In this document: positions 1 through 4,970 of the stretch, piece by piece
Position numbering within the stretch: the first letter of the stretch is position 1
Layout of the letters: each line of letters opens with the position of its first letter
Assembly: GCA_947628975.1 (NCBI GenBank)
Contig: CANRBW010000093.1
Location: 1-6,235, forward strand
DNA: 6,235 nt
Origin: an uncultured Oscillospiraceae bacterium
Lineage (GTDB): Bacteria; Bacillota; Clostridia; Oscillospirales; Oscillospiraceae
Direction of reading: 5' to 3'
Program-made: the position numbers and the translations under genes
The notes under the pieces: generated by a model
What the model saw: the letters and a program-made list of their open reading frames with translations, nothing else
The model's database searches: none
What the model was told of the DNA's origin: nothing

Positions 1-27
1 ACCGACGGGGAGGGGAGAGCGTGCTGA
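1..27 (+). CDS. spoIIIAA: Probable 3' end of spoIIIAA (partial)
   Basis: Frame 1 is open from the window edge and closes at TGA 25-27, giving the tail TDGEGRAC. It overlaps the GTG start of spoIIIAB by seven bases, the tight overlap seen elsewhere in this operon. SpoIIIAA is the AAA+/secretion-type ATPase encoded first in the spoIIIA operon and normally sits directly before spoIIIAB. Only eight residues are visible and none is diagnostic, so the identity rests on gene order alone. Confidence 0.5.
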   Translation, partial: TDGEGRAC

Positions 28-533
28 AGCTGATGGGGGCGGCGCTGGTCATGGCCGGGGCCGCCTGGTGCAGCGTCCGGGCGGTGGGGCGGCTCCGCCT
101 CCGGGTCCGGACGCTGGAGGAACTGGGGGCGGGGCTGATTTGGATGGAGGAGGAGCTGCGCTTCCGGGCCGGGCCGCTGCCCCAGCTGTTGGAGCGGCTG
201 GGCCGGGAGCGGCCCGACCCGACAGGGGCCTTCTTCCGGGAGGCGCTGGAGGGCCTGCGCCGGGAGCCGGAGGCGGGCCTGCGGCAGAGCTGGCGGCAGG
301 CCATGGTCCGGCGGCTGGACCCGCTGAAAGAGGAGGAGCGCCAGGTCCTGCTGGAGGTGGGGCAGACCCTGGGGCGCTACGACGCCCAGGCCCAGGCCGC
401 CGCCCTGGCCCGGGCCGTCCGGCGGCTGGACGCCATCCGCGCCCAGGCGGAGGAGGACCTGCGGCGGCTGGGGCGGGTGTACGCCGTCCTCAGTCTGGCT
501 GCGGGGGCGGCGGTGGTGCTGGTGCTGGTATAG
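21..533 (+). CDS. spoIIIAB: Stage III sporulation protein AB
   Basis: A 170-residue protein, matching the usual SpoIIIAB length of about 170. It has an N-terminal membrane segment (about residues 3-19), a long charged helical cytosolic region (about 25-150) and a C-terminal hydrophobic segment (about 154-170). The family motif with spaced Leu-Gly pairs and Asp, LGQTLGRYDAQAQ, is at about 117-126 with its leading part just before it. SpoIIIAB is known to resemble the cytosolic domain of type II secretion platform protein GspF. It is thought to couple the SpoIIIAA ATPase to the channel in the mother-cell membrane. The start is GTG at 21, preceded by a purine-rich AGGGGAG run at 11-17, and it overlaps the presumed spoIIIAA stop. 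The identity is firm from sequence style plus operon position. Confidence 0.95.
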   Translation: MLKLMGAALVMAGAAWCSVRAVGRLRLRVRTLEELGAGLIWMEEELRFRAGPLPQLLERLGRERPDPTGAFFREALEGLRREPEAGLRQSWRQAMVRRLDPLKEEERQVLLEVGQTLGRYDAQAQAAALARAVRRLDAIRAQAEEDLRRLGRVYAVLSLAAGAAVVLVLV

Positions 534-537
534 GAAA

Positions 538-544
538 AAAGGAG
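538..544 (+). promoter_or_regulatory. Ribosome binding site deciding the spoIIIAC start
   Basis: AAAGGAG lies just after the spoIIIAB stop and 12 bases before GTG 557. The spacing is long, but the only other nearby in-frame start, GTG 563, is farther away. GTG 557 also gives the family-typical N-terminus MNVDLIFK. Confidence 0.6.
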
Positions 545-556
545 CTGAAAAAGGCC

Positions 557-751
557 GTGAATGTGGACCTCATCTTCAAGATCGCCGCCGTCGGGATCCT
601 GGTCTCGGTGCTCAACCAGGTCCTCAGCCGCTCCGGCCGGGACGAACAGGCCACCATGACCACCCTGGCGGGGCTGGTGGTGGTGCTGATGATGGTGGTG
701 CGGGAGATCAGCAGTCTGTTCGAGCTGGTCAAGGACCTCTTTGACCTGTAA
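557..751 (+). CDS. spoIIIAC: Stage III sporulation protein AC
   Basis: A 64-residue protein, close to the usual 64-68 of SpoIIIAC. It begins MNVDLIFKIAAVGI, the characteristic start of the family, and contains two membrane segments (about 5-23 and 35-51) separated by a charged turn, SRSGRDEQ. SpoIIIAC is a small integral membrane protein of the SpoIIIA channel between mother cell and forespore. It shares a protein family with SpoIIIAD, encoded next. The frame is open far upstream, back through spoIIIAB, but that part is an out-of-frame, Gly/Pro/Ala-rich shadow. I chose GTG 557 from homology and the upstream AAAGGAG. GTG 563 would remove two residues and cannot be fully excluded. There is a 23-base gap to spoIIIAB and only two bases to spoIIIAD. 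Confidence 0.93.
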   Translation: MNVDLIFKIAAVGILVSVLNQVLSRSGRDEQATMTTLAGLVVVLMMVVREISSLFELVKDLFDL

Positions 752-753
752 AG

Positions 754-1140
754 ATGGATACCATTACACAGGTCGTGGCCCTGGGGATGGTGGGGACGCT
801 CTGCGCGGCGGCGCTGAAGAGGCAGGTCCCGGATATGGCCCTGGTGTTGACCCTCTGCGCCGTGGCGATGATCCTCACCGCCGCCATGGGCGCGTTCCGG
901 CCGGTCCGGGAGCTGATGGACCTGCTGGCCCAGCGGGCGGGGCTGTCGGCGGCGGTGCTGGGGCCGGTGGTCCGGACGGTGGGGGTGGCCCTGCTCACCC
1001 GCGTGTGCGCCGAGCTCTGCCGGGACGCGGGGGAGCGGGGCGTGGCCTCGGCGGTGGAGGCGGCGGGGAGCGCGTGCGCCCTGGTCATCTGCCTGCCCCT
1101 GCTGGAGGCGGTGGCCCAGCTCATTTTGGAACTGCTATGA
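754..1140 (+). CDS. spoIIIAD: Stage III sporulation protein AD
   Basis: A 128-residue, strongly hydrophobic protein, close to the roughly 130 residues of known SpoIIIAD. Likely membrane segments are at about 4-21, 28-46, 67-85 and 103-126. The first half (TQVVALGMVGTL onward) lines up with SpoIIIAC, as expected since both belong to the SpoIIIAC/AD family. The second half also looks SpoIIIAC-like (see findings). It is an integral membrane part of the mother cell-forespore channel. The ATG lies two bases after the spoIIIAC stop with no good ribosome site close by, so translation is probably coupled to spoIIIAC. Its stop overlaps the spoIIIAE start as ATGA. Confidence 0.95.
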   Translation: MDTITQVVALGMVGTLCAAALKRQVPDMALVLTLCAVAMILTAAMGAFRPVRELMDLLAQRAGLSAAVLGPVVRTVGVALLTRVCAELCRDAGERGVASAVEAAGSACALVICLPLLEAVAQLILELL

Positions 1141-2246
1141 GGCGCGCGGCGACACGAGGCGCGCGGGTGTGGCTCCTGACCCTGGCGGCGCTGGTCCTCC
1201 TGGCCCCCGTGGCCCGCGGCGAGGAGGGCGGGGGCTGGGAGGCCATCCCCCGCGACCAGCTGAGGGAGGCGGCGGGGGAGTACGCGCCGGAGATGGCGCT
1301 GGACGAGTCCATCGACCTGGACCTGGGCCTGGCGGAGCTGTTGGACACCGGGACCGAACAGCTTCCGGGCATTTTGCGCGCGGGACTGCGCAGCGGGGCG
1401 CTGCTGCTGGCGGTGACGCTGTTCTGCGCCCTGGCCGACGGGGCGGGGTCGCCGGGGGCGGACACCTTCCGGGCGGCGCCCCTGGTGGGGGTGCTGGCGG
1501 TGTGCGCGGTGGCGGTCTCGGACGTGCACTCCCTGATGGGCCTGGGCCGGGCGGCCATCCAGCGGGTGACGGACTTCGGCGCGGTACTGCTCCCCACCCT
1601 GGCGGCCACGGCGGCGGCCGGGGGCGCGCCGGCGGCCTCGGCGGCCCGGCACATGGCCACCGTCCTCTTCTCCAACATCCTCTTTCAGCTCATCGCCAAG
1701 GTGCTCATCCCCCTGACCTATGCCTATGTGGCGGTCTGGACGGCCCACGCCGCCCTGGGGGACCGGGGACTGCGGCGGCTGGCCGGGACGCTGAAGGGCC
1801 TGGTCACCGGGCTTTTGACGGCGGTGATGCTGGGGTTCGTGGGCTATCTCAGCGTCAGCGGGGTGATCGCCGGCACCGCCGACGCCGTCACCCTGAAGAC
1901 GGCGAAGTTCGCCATCTCCGGCGCTGTTCCCGTGGTGGGCGGGGTGCTCTCCGACGCGGCGGAGACGGTGCTGGTCAGCGCGGGGATCCTGCGGGATTCG
2001 GTGGGGATCTTCGGGATGCTGGTCGTCCTGGGGGCGTGCCTGATCCCCTTTTTGCGCATGGGGGTCCACTATCTGGTCTACAAGCTCACCGCCGCGCTGT
2101 GCGCCACCGTCTCCGAGGGGCGGCTCACCGAGCTTATCGACGCCATCGGCAGTGCCTTCGCCCTGGAGCTGGGGATGACGGCCTGCTGCGGGGTGATGCT
2201 GTTGCTGTGCGTGATTTCGTGCCTTTCGGCGGCGGGGGCGGGGTAG
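1137..2246 (+). CDS. spoIIIAE: Stage III sporulation protein AE
   Basis: A 369-residue polytopic membrane protein, somewhat shorter than the about 399 residues in Bacillus subtilis. Residues 1-28 form a signal peptide: basic MRRAATRGAR, a hydrophobic core at 11-23, and a plausible cleavage site after about 26-28. An acidic extracytoplasmic stretch follows (about 29-75). Likely membrane segments lie at about 85-102, 114-131, 177-203, 219-243, 285-305 and 340-363. The segment KTAKFAISGAVPVVGGVLSD (254-273) is the best conserved signature of the family. It is the largest membrane subunit of the SpoIIIA channel and probably forms part of the inner-membrane conduit. The ATG overlaps the spoIIIAD stop as ATGA, suggesting translational coupling. 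The frame is open upstream through spoIIIAD, but that part is a shadow. Confidence 0.96.
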   Translation: MRRAATRGARVWLLTLAALVLLAPVARGEEGGGWEAIPRDQLREAAGEYAPEMALDESIDLDLGLAELLDTGTEQLPGILRAGLRSGALLLAVTLFCALADGAGSPGADTFRAAPLVGVLAVCAVAVSDVHSLMGLGRAAIQRVTDFGAVLLPTLAATAAAGGAPAASAARHMATVLFSNILFQLIAKVLIPLTYAYVAVWTAHAALGDRGLRRLAGTLKGLVTGLLTAVMLGFVGYLSVSGVIAGTADAVTLKTAKFAISGAVPVVGGVLSDAAETVLVSAGILRDSVGIFGMLVVLGACLIPFLRMGVHYLVYKLTAALCATVSEGRLTELIDAIGSAFALELGMTACCGVMLLLCVISCLSAAGAG

Positions 2247-2247
2247 A

Positions 2248-2739
2248 ATGGAGTGGTTGAAAAGCTGGCTGTTGGGGATCCTCTCCGCGGCGGTGATCGC
2301 CGCCCTGGCCGGGGCGCTCTGCCCGGAGGGGCTGCCCAAGCGGCTGACCCGCCTGGCGGGGGGACTGCTCCTGCTGACGGCCGCCCTGGGGCCGGTCCGC
2401 CGGCTGGACGGGGCCGACCTGGCCGCCGCCCTGACCGGGGCCCTGACCCAGGCGGAGGAGCGCGCCCAGACCGCGGCGGCGCGGGAGGAGACAAGAAAAG
2501 CCATCATAGCCCAGGAGACGGCCGCATATATTTCGGACAAGGCGGCGGCCCTGGGCATCCTGGACCCCCAGGTCCGGGTGGAGTGCCGCGTGACCGAGGA
2601 CGGCTTCCCCGTGCCGGAACAGGTGGAGGTGCGGGGGAAGGGACCGCGGGAGGCGTGGGATAAGCTCCGTCAGGCCCTGAGCGACGAGCTTGCCCTGGCC
2701 GAGGACGCGCAGACGTTGGAAGGGATGGACGTGCCATGA
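2248..2739 (+). CDS. spoIIIAF: Stage III sporulation protein AF
   Basis: A 163-residue protein, shorter than the 206 residues of the Bacillus subtilis protein. Two membrane segments (about 5-24 and 36-50) are followed by a helical Ala/Glu-rich stretch (about 56-98). A C-terminal alpha/beta domain (about 100-155) has the pattern VRVECRVTEDGFPVPEQVEV expected of the family. In Bacillus the soluble domain has a ring-building fold and sits in the space between the two membranes. The ATG lies one base after the spoIIIAE stop, and the end overlaps spoIIIAG as ATGA. A G-rich run just before the start may serve as a weak ribosome site. Identity is secure from the N-terminal hairpin, the domain pattern and the operon position. 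Confidence 0.94.
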   Translation: MEWLKSWLLGILSAAVIAALAGALCPEGLPKRLTRLAGGLLLLTAALGPVRRLDGADLAAALTGALTQAEERAQTAAAREETRKAIIAQETAAYISDKAAALGILDPQVRVECRVTEDGFPVPEQVEVRGKGPREAWDKLRQALSDELALAEDAQTLEGMDVP

Positions 2740-3281
2740 GATGGGAATTGCCCTGGAAAAAATGGCGGGAAGAGGCGCCGGAGCTGCTGCGGAAATACAA
2801 GTACGTCCTGGCGGTCCTGTTGGCGGGGGTGGCGCTCCTGCTGTGGCCCGGCGGGGAGAAGGCGCCGGAGCCGGCGCCGGAGAGCCCTCTGGCGGTCCAG
2901 GCCCAGGAGGAGACCTTCACGGTGGAGGCCCTGGAGGAGAAGCTGAGCCGTTCCCTCTCCCAGGTCCGGGGGGCGGGGAAGGTGGAGGTGGTCCTCACCG
3001 TCCAGGGCGGCCCCCGCAGGGTCCTGGCGCGGGACGAGAAAAACACCCGGAGCGCCGACGGGGGAAGCGAGGTCCAAAGCACCACCGTTCTGACCGACGG
3101 GTCGGGCGGCGCGGGGGAGGCCCCCGTGCTGGTCCAGCAGCTCTATCCCCCCTTCCAGGGGGCGCTGGTGGTCTGCTCCGACGGGGACAGCGCCGGGGTG
3201 CGGCTGAAGCTGATGGAGGCAGTCAGCGCCCTGACGGGACTGGGCGCGGATAAGATCACAATCTGTCAAGGAAAGGATTGA
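2736..3281 (+). CDS. spoIIIAG: Stage III sporulation protein AG, channel ring subunit
   Basis: A 181-residue protein (about 229 in Bacillus subtilis). It has a short basic cytosolic start (WKKWREE, 7-13), one membrane helix (about 22-38), a Pro/Ala/Glu linker (39-57) and a ring-building domain (about 60-178). In that domain, helix EALEEKLSRSLSQVRGAG and strand KVEVVLTV come first. A polar insertion (about 90-128) follows, and then the conserved YPPFQGALVVCSDGDS (137-152) and LKLMEAVSALTGLGADKI. SpoIIIAG forms a large oligomeric ring in the intermembrane space; its ring-building motif is related to type III secretion EscJ/PrgK rings. The polar insertion corresponds to the beta-triangle region of the Bacillus protein and appears shorter here. 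The ATG overlaps the spoIIIAF stop, and the purine-rich run GGAAGGGA at 2718-2725 can act as ribosome site. Confidence 0.96.
   Translation: MRWELPWKKWREEAPELLRKYKYVLAVLLAGVALLLWPGGEKAPEPAPESPLAVQAQEETFTVEALEEKLSRSLSQVRGAGKVEVVLTVQGGPRRVLARDEKNTRSADGGSEVQSTTVLTDGSGGAGEAPVLVQQLYPPFQGALVVCSDGDSAGVRLKLMEAVSALTGLGADKITICQGKD
3272..3277 (+). promoter_or_regulatory. Ribosome binding site deciding the spoIIIAH start
   Basis: AAAGGA lies nine bases before ATG 3287, a good distance. A TTG at 3278-3280 is in the same frame and overlaps the spoIIIAG stop as TTGA. Its own site would be AAGGA at 3268-3272, five bases away. ATG is preferred because the resulting start, MKIWKRN, fits the family. Confidence 0.6.
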
Positions 3282-3286
3282 GGGAA

Positions 3287-3877
3287 ATGAAGATCTGGAA
3301 GCGCAACGCGGTGGTGGCCGCTATCGTGCTGTTCGTGTGCGCGGCGGTGTACCTGAACTGGTCCTACACCCAGGGCGGGTCGGAGGTGAGCGCCAACGCC
3401 CTCCCCACGGGCAAACTGTTGGGCGGCGCGGCCATGGTGGGGGCCTCGGCGGAGCCGGACGCCGCCGGGACGGACCAGAGCCCCGCCCCCTCGGCCGCCC
3501 CCGCGGAACAGCCCCGGCCCGCTGACGACTACTTTTCCAACGCCCGCATCAACCGCCAGCAGGCCAGGGACTCCGCCCTGAGCCTCCTGGAGGAGACGGC
3601 GGCCAACAACGACGCGGACCAGGCCATGCGAAACGAGGCCAACGCCTCCATCCGGGTGATGGCCGACTGCACCATGGCGGAGGCGGAGATCGAGAGCCTG
3701 GTCACCGCCAAGGGCTACACCGACTGCGTGGCCTTTGTGGGGGAGGACAGCGCCTCCATCGTGGTCTCCCTGGCCGACGGGGCCCTCACCGAGACGGACA
3801 CGGCCAAGATCATGGAGATCGCCATGGAGCAGACTGGCCTGGAGGCCAGCCAGATCAAGATCATCCCCGCGGAGTAG
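3287..3877 (+). CDS. spoIIIAH: Stage III sporulation protein AH
   Basis: A 196-residue protein (218 in Bacillus subtilis). A basic start MKIWKRN is followed by one membrane helix (about 8-24). Next comes a low-complexity Ala/Pro/Ser linker (about 30-79), the conserved DYFSNARINRQQARDSALSL (81-100), and a C-terminal domain with an EscJ/YscJ-like ring-building fold (about 120-195). SpoIIIAH is anchored in the mother-cell membrane. In Bacillus it binds forespore SpoIIQ, joining the two membranes and holding the channel in place. The SpoIIQ partner is not in this window, as usual. An alternative TTG start at 3278 would add three residues. This is the last gene of the spoIIIA operon, and no clear intrinsic terminator follows it. 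Confidence 0.95.
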   Translation: MKIWKRNAVVAAIVLFVCAAVYLNWSYTQGGSEVSANALPTGKLLGGAAMVGASAEPDAAGTDQSPAPSAAPAEQPRPADDYFSNARINRQQARDSALSLLEETAANNDADQAMRNEANASIRVMADCTMAEAEIESLVTAKGYTDCVAFVGEDSASIVVSLADGALTETDTAKIMEIAMEQTGLEASQIKIIPAE

Positions 3878-3892
3878 CGCCCCCGCCGCGGC

Positions 3893-3921
3893 TTGACTTT
3901 TGGGGGCGGGGAGAGTACCAT
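3893..3921 (+). promoter_or_regulatory. SigA-like promoter of the lipoprotein gene
   Basis: TTGACT (3893-3898) and TACCAT (3916-3921) are separated by exactly 17 bases. The -35 matches the vegetative consensus at five of six positions and the -10 at four of six. The predicted start of transcription is near 3928, giving a leader of about 25 bases ending in a strong ribosome site. CATA at 3919-3922 resembles the -10 core of SigE/SigK sporulation promoters, but I see no matching -35 at the right distance. Confidence 0.65.
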
Positions 3922-3938
3922 AGTCCCAGGTGAAGAGG

Positions 3939-3945
3939 AAAGGAG
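3939..3945 (+). promoter_or_regulatory. Ribosome binding site of the lipoprotein gene
   Basis: AAAGGAG lies eight bases before GTG 3954. It rules against the in-frame upstream GTG at 3930, which would start almost at the predicted transcription start and place extra charged residues before the signal peptide. Confidence 0.8.
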
Positions 3946-3953
3946 AGCTTGCC

Positions 3954-4868
3954 GTGAAGCGAACGCTGGCCGCGCTGTTGGCCGTTGTGATGGTACTGGG
4001 TCTGTCCGGCTGCGCGCTGGGAGGAGGGTGGAGCCCCGACGCGCCCCCGCTGTCCCCGCCGGGGAGCTCTGAGGCGCCCCAGCCGACCCCTTCGGAGAGC
4101 GCCGACGCGGCCTTCGCCGCCTTCCTGGCGGGGGAGACCACCGCCCGGGTGGACGACGGCTTTGGCGCCGATCTGAACTTTTTGGACGGTTTTCCGGCGG
4201 AGGGCGTTCAGGAGTTCTCCCTGCGGGAACTGACCCAGATGGTGCGCGACGCCGTCACATGGGACATCGGGCTCCAGGACCTGAAGGTCTCCTACGCCCT
4301 GCCGGAGACCCTGGGCGGGCGGCGGATGCTGGCCCTGGAGTACGCGGGGACCCTGGCGGACGGCCAGCCGTTTACGGCGTATCTCGTCCTGGGTGACTAC
4401 GACGGCCAGGTCCGCCTGACCTACGCCACCGACTCCTTCTACCGCAGCTCCACCCAGTTGGACCAGAACCTGGTCTTTTCCGGGCACGGCTCCGCCGGCG
4501 CGGGGGATGAGTTCGACTGGCTGGGTTGTATCGACGACACCGGCCACTACCGCTCCGTCTACCAGGTGGAGACCCTCTACGACCAGTGGGTGGCCATGTA
4601 CGCCTTCGACGTCTTCGAGATGGACACCGAGTGGGCGGTGGGGTGCACCTGCTACCTTTTGACCACCGAGAACGGCGCGTTCTACCAGCTGGATGTGGGG
4701 GAGGGCACCGACCCGGAGAAGGTGGCCCGCCTGCGAGAGTACCTGGCCGGACAGGGCATGGCCGAGATCGACAGCGTGGCCGACCGCGTGGCCCAGCTCC
4801 AGGCGGAGTGGGGCATCGGAGAGGCGGTCCCCTTCGAGAACTGGACCCCCCTGGAGCCGGAGGGCTGA
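3954..4868 (+). CDS. Lipoprotein of unknown function
   Basis: A 304-residue protein. The start MKRTLAALLAVVMVLGLSGC has a basic end, a hydrophobic core and the lipobox LSGC at 17-20. Cys20 is therefore the likely lipidated residue, anchoring the protein on the outer face of the membrane. A Pro/Ser-rich tether follows (about 25-50). The rest is a soluble, acidic, aromatic-rich domain (about 52-300). It has several probable beta strands (such as RRMLALEYAG and PFTAYLVLGDYDGQVRLTYA), three more cysteines (192, 231, 233) and a helical end (about 254-287). I do not recognise the family and assign no function. It has its own SigA-like promoter and is followed by a terminator-like hairpin, so it may be a single-gene unit. 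Its position after spoIIIA need not mean a sporulation role. GTG 3954 is chosen from the ribosome site and signal peptide. Confidence 0.88.
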   Translation: MKRTLAALLAVVMVLGLSGCALGGGWSPDAPPLSPPGSSEAPQPTPSESADAAFAAFLAGETTARVDDGFGADLNFLDGFPAEGVQEFSLRELTQMVRDAVTWDIGLQDLKVSYALPETLGGRRMLALEYAGTLADGQPFTAYLVLGDYDGQVRLTYATDSFYRSSTQLDQNLVFSGHGSAGAGDEFDWLGCIDDTGHYRSVYQVETLYDQWVAMYAFDVFEMDTEWAVGCTCYLLTTENGAFYQLDVGEGTDPEKVARLREYLAGQGMAEIDSVADRVAQLQAEWGIGEAVPFENWTPLEPEG

Positions 4869-4884
4869 ATCGGCGAGAAGGGTC

Positions 4885-4913
4885 TTGCAATTTCAGACTC
4901 GACAGGATAAAAT
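4885..4913 (+). promoter_or_regulatory. SigA-like promoter of glnS, -10 inside the palindrome
   Basis: TTGCAA (4885-4890) and TAAAAT (4908-4913) are separated by 17 bases. The -35 matches the consensus at four of six positions and the -10 at five of six. Transcription would begin near 4920, inside the left arm of the inverted repeat, giving a leader of about 50 bases to the glnS ATG. No T-box leader fits in this space. Confidence 0.6.
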
Positions 4914-4953
4914 ATACAGGTTACCAAGGGGGGTAACCTGTATATTTTATTTT
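4907..4953 (+). terminator. Perfect 19-bp inverted repeat with T-rich end, terminator-like
   Basis: The arms 4907-4925 and 4932-4950 are exactly complementary over 19 bases around the six-base loop AAGGGG. In RNA from upstream, the inner CAGGTTACC/GGTAACCTG stem (4917-4925/4932-4940) is followed by the T-rich stretch 4941-4953, the shape of an intrinsic terminator. The left arm is A-rich in mirror fashion, so the site could also stop transcription from the other strand. It lies 39 bases after the lipoprotein stop and 17 before the glnS ATG. It could also act as an operator, because it overlaps the glnS promoter. Confidence 0.75.
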
Positions 4954-4956
4954 GCG

Positions 4957-4961
4957 AGGAG
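4957..4961 (+). promoter_or_regulatory. Ribosome binding site of glnS
   Basis: AGGAG is nine bases before ATG 4971 and seven bases beyond the end of the inverted repeat, so the hairpin leaves it free. A second GAGG at 4964-4967 is too close to the start to be the main site. Confidence 0.7.
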
Positions 4962-4970
4962 TTGAGGACC

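Noticed and set aside
68..556. Upstream extension of the spoIIIAC frame through spoIIIAB
   Set aside because: Gly/Pro/Ala-rich translation of spoIIIAB in another frame; SpoIIIAC is normally only about 65 residues.
741..1136. Upstream extension of the spoIIIAE frame through spoIIIAD
   Set aside because: Low-complexity Gly-rich shadow; the real N-terminus with its signal peptide begins at ATG 1137.
729..2558. A 609-residue open frame on the minus strand across spoIIIAD to spoIIIAF
   Set aside because: Its product is low-complexity (Arg/Gln/His/Pro/Gly-rich) and lies opposite four well-recognised genes. Long antisense frames are expected in such G+C-rich coding DNA.
3919..3926. CATA-containing sporulation-type -10 box before the lipoprotein gene
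   Set aside because: No SigE, SigG or SigK -35 element is seen at a proper distance, whereas a SigA pair with 17-base spacing fits.
3930..3953. GTG 3930 as start of the lipoprotein gene
   Set aside because: It lies next to the predicted transcription start, has no ribosome site, and would put an extra charged segment before a standard lipoprotein signal peptide.
4926..4940. Resemblance of the loop and right arm to a T-box sequence (AAGGGTGGTACCGCG-like)
   Set aside because: It has a mismatch in the essential GGTGG part and an extra A. There is no room for a specifier stem upstream, so a T-box riboswitch is not supported.
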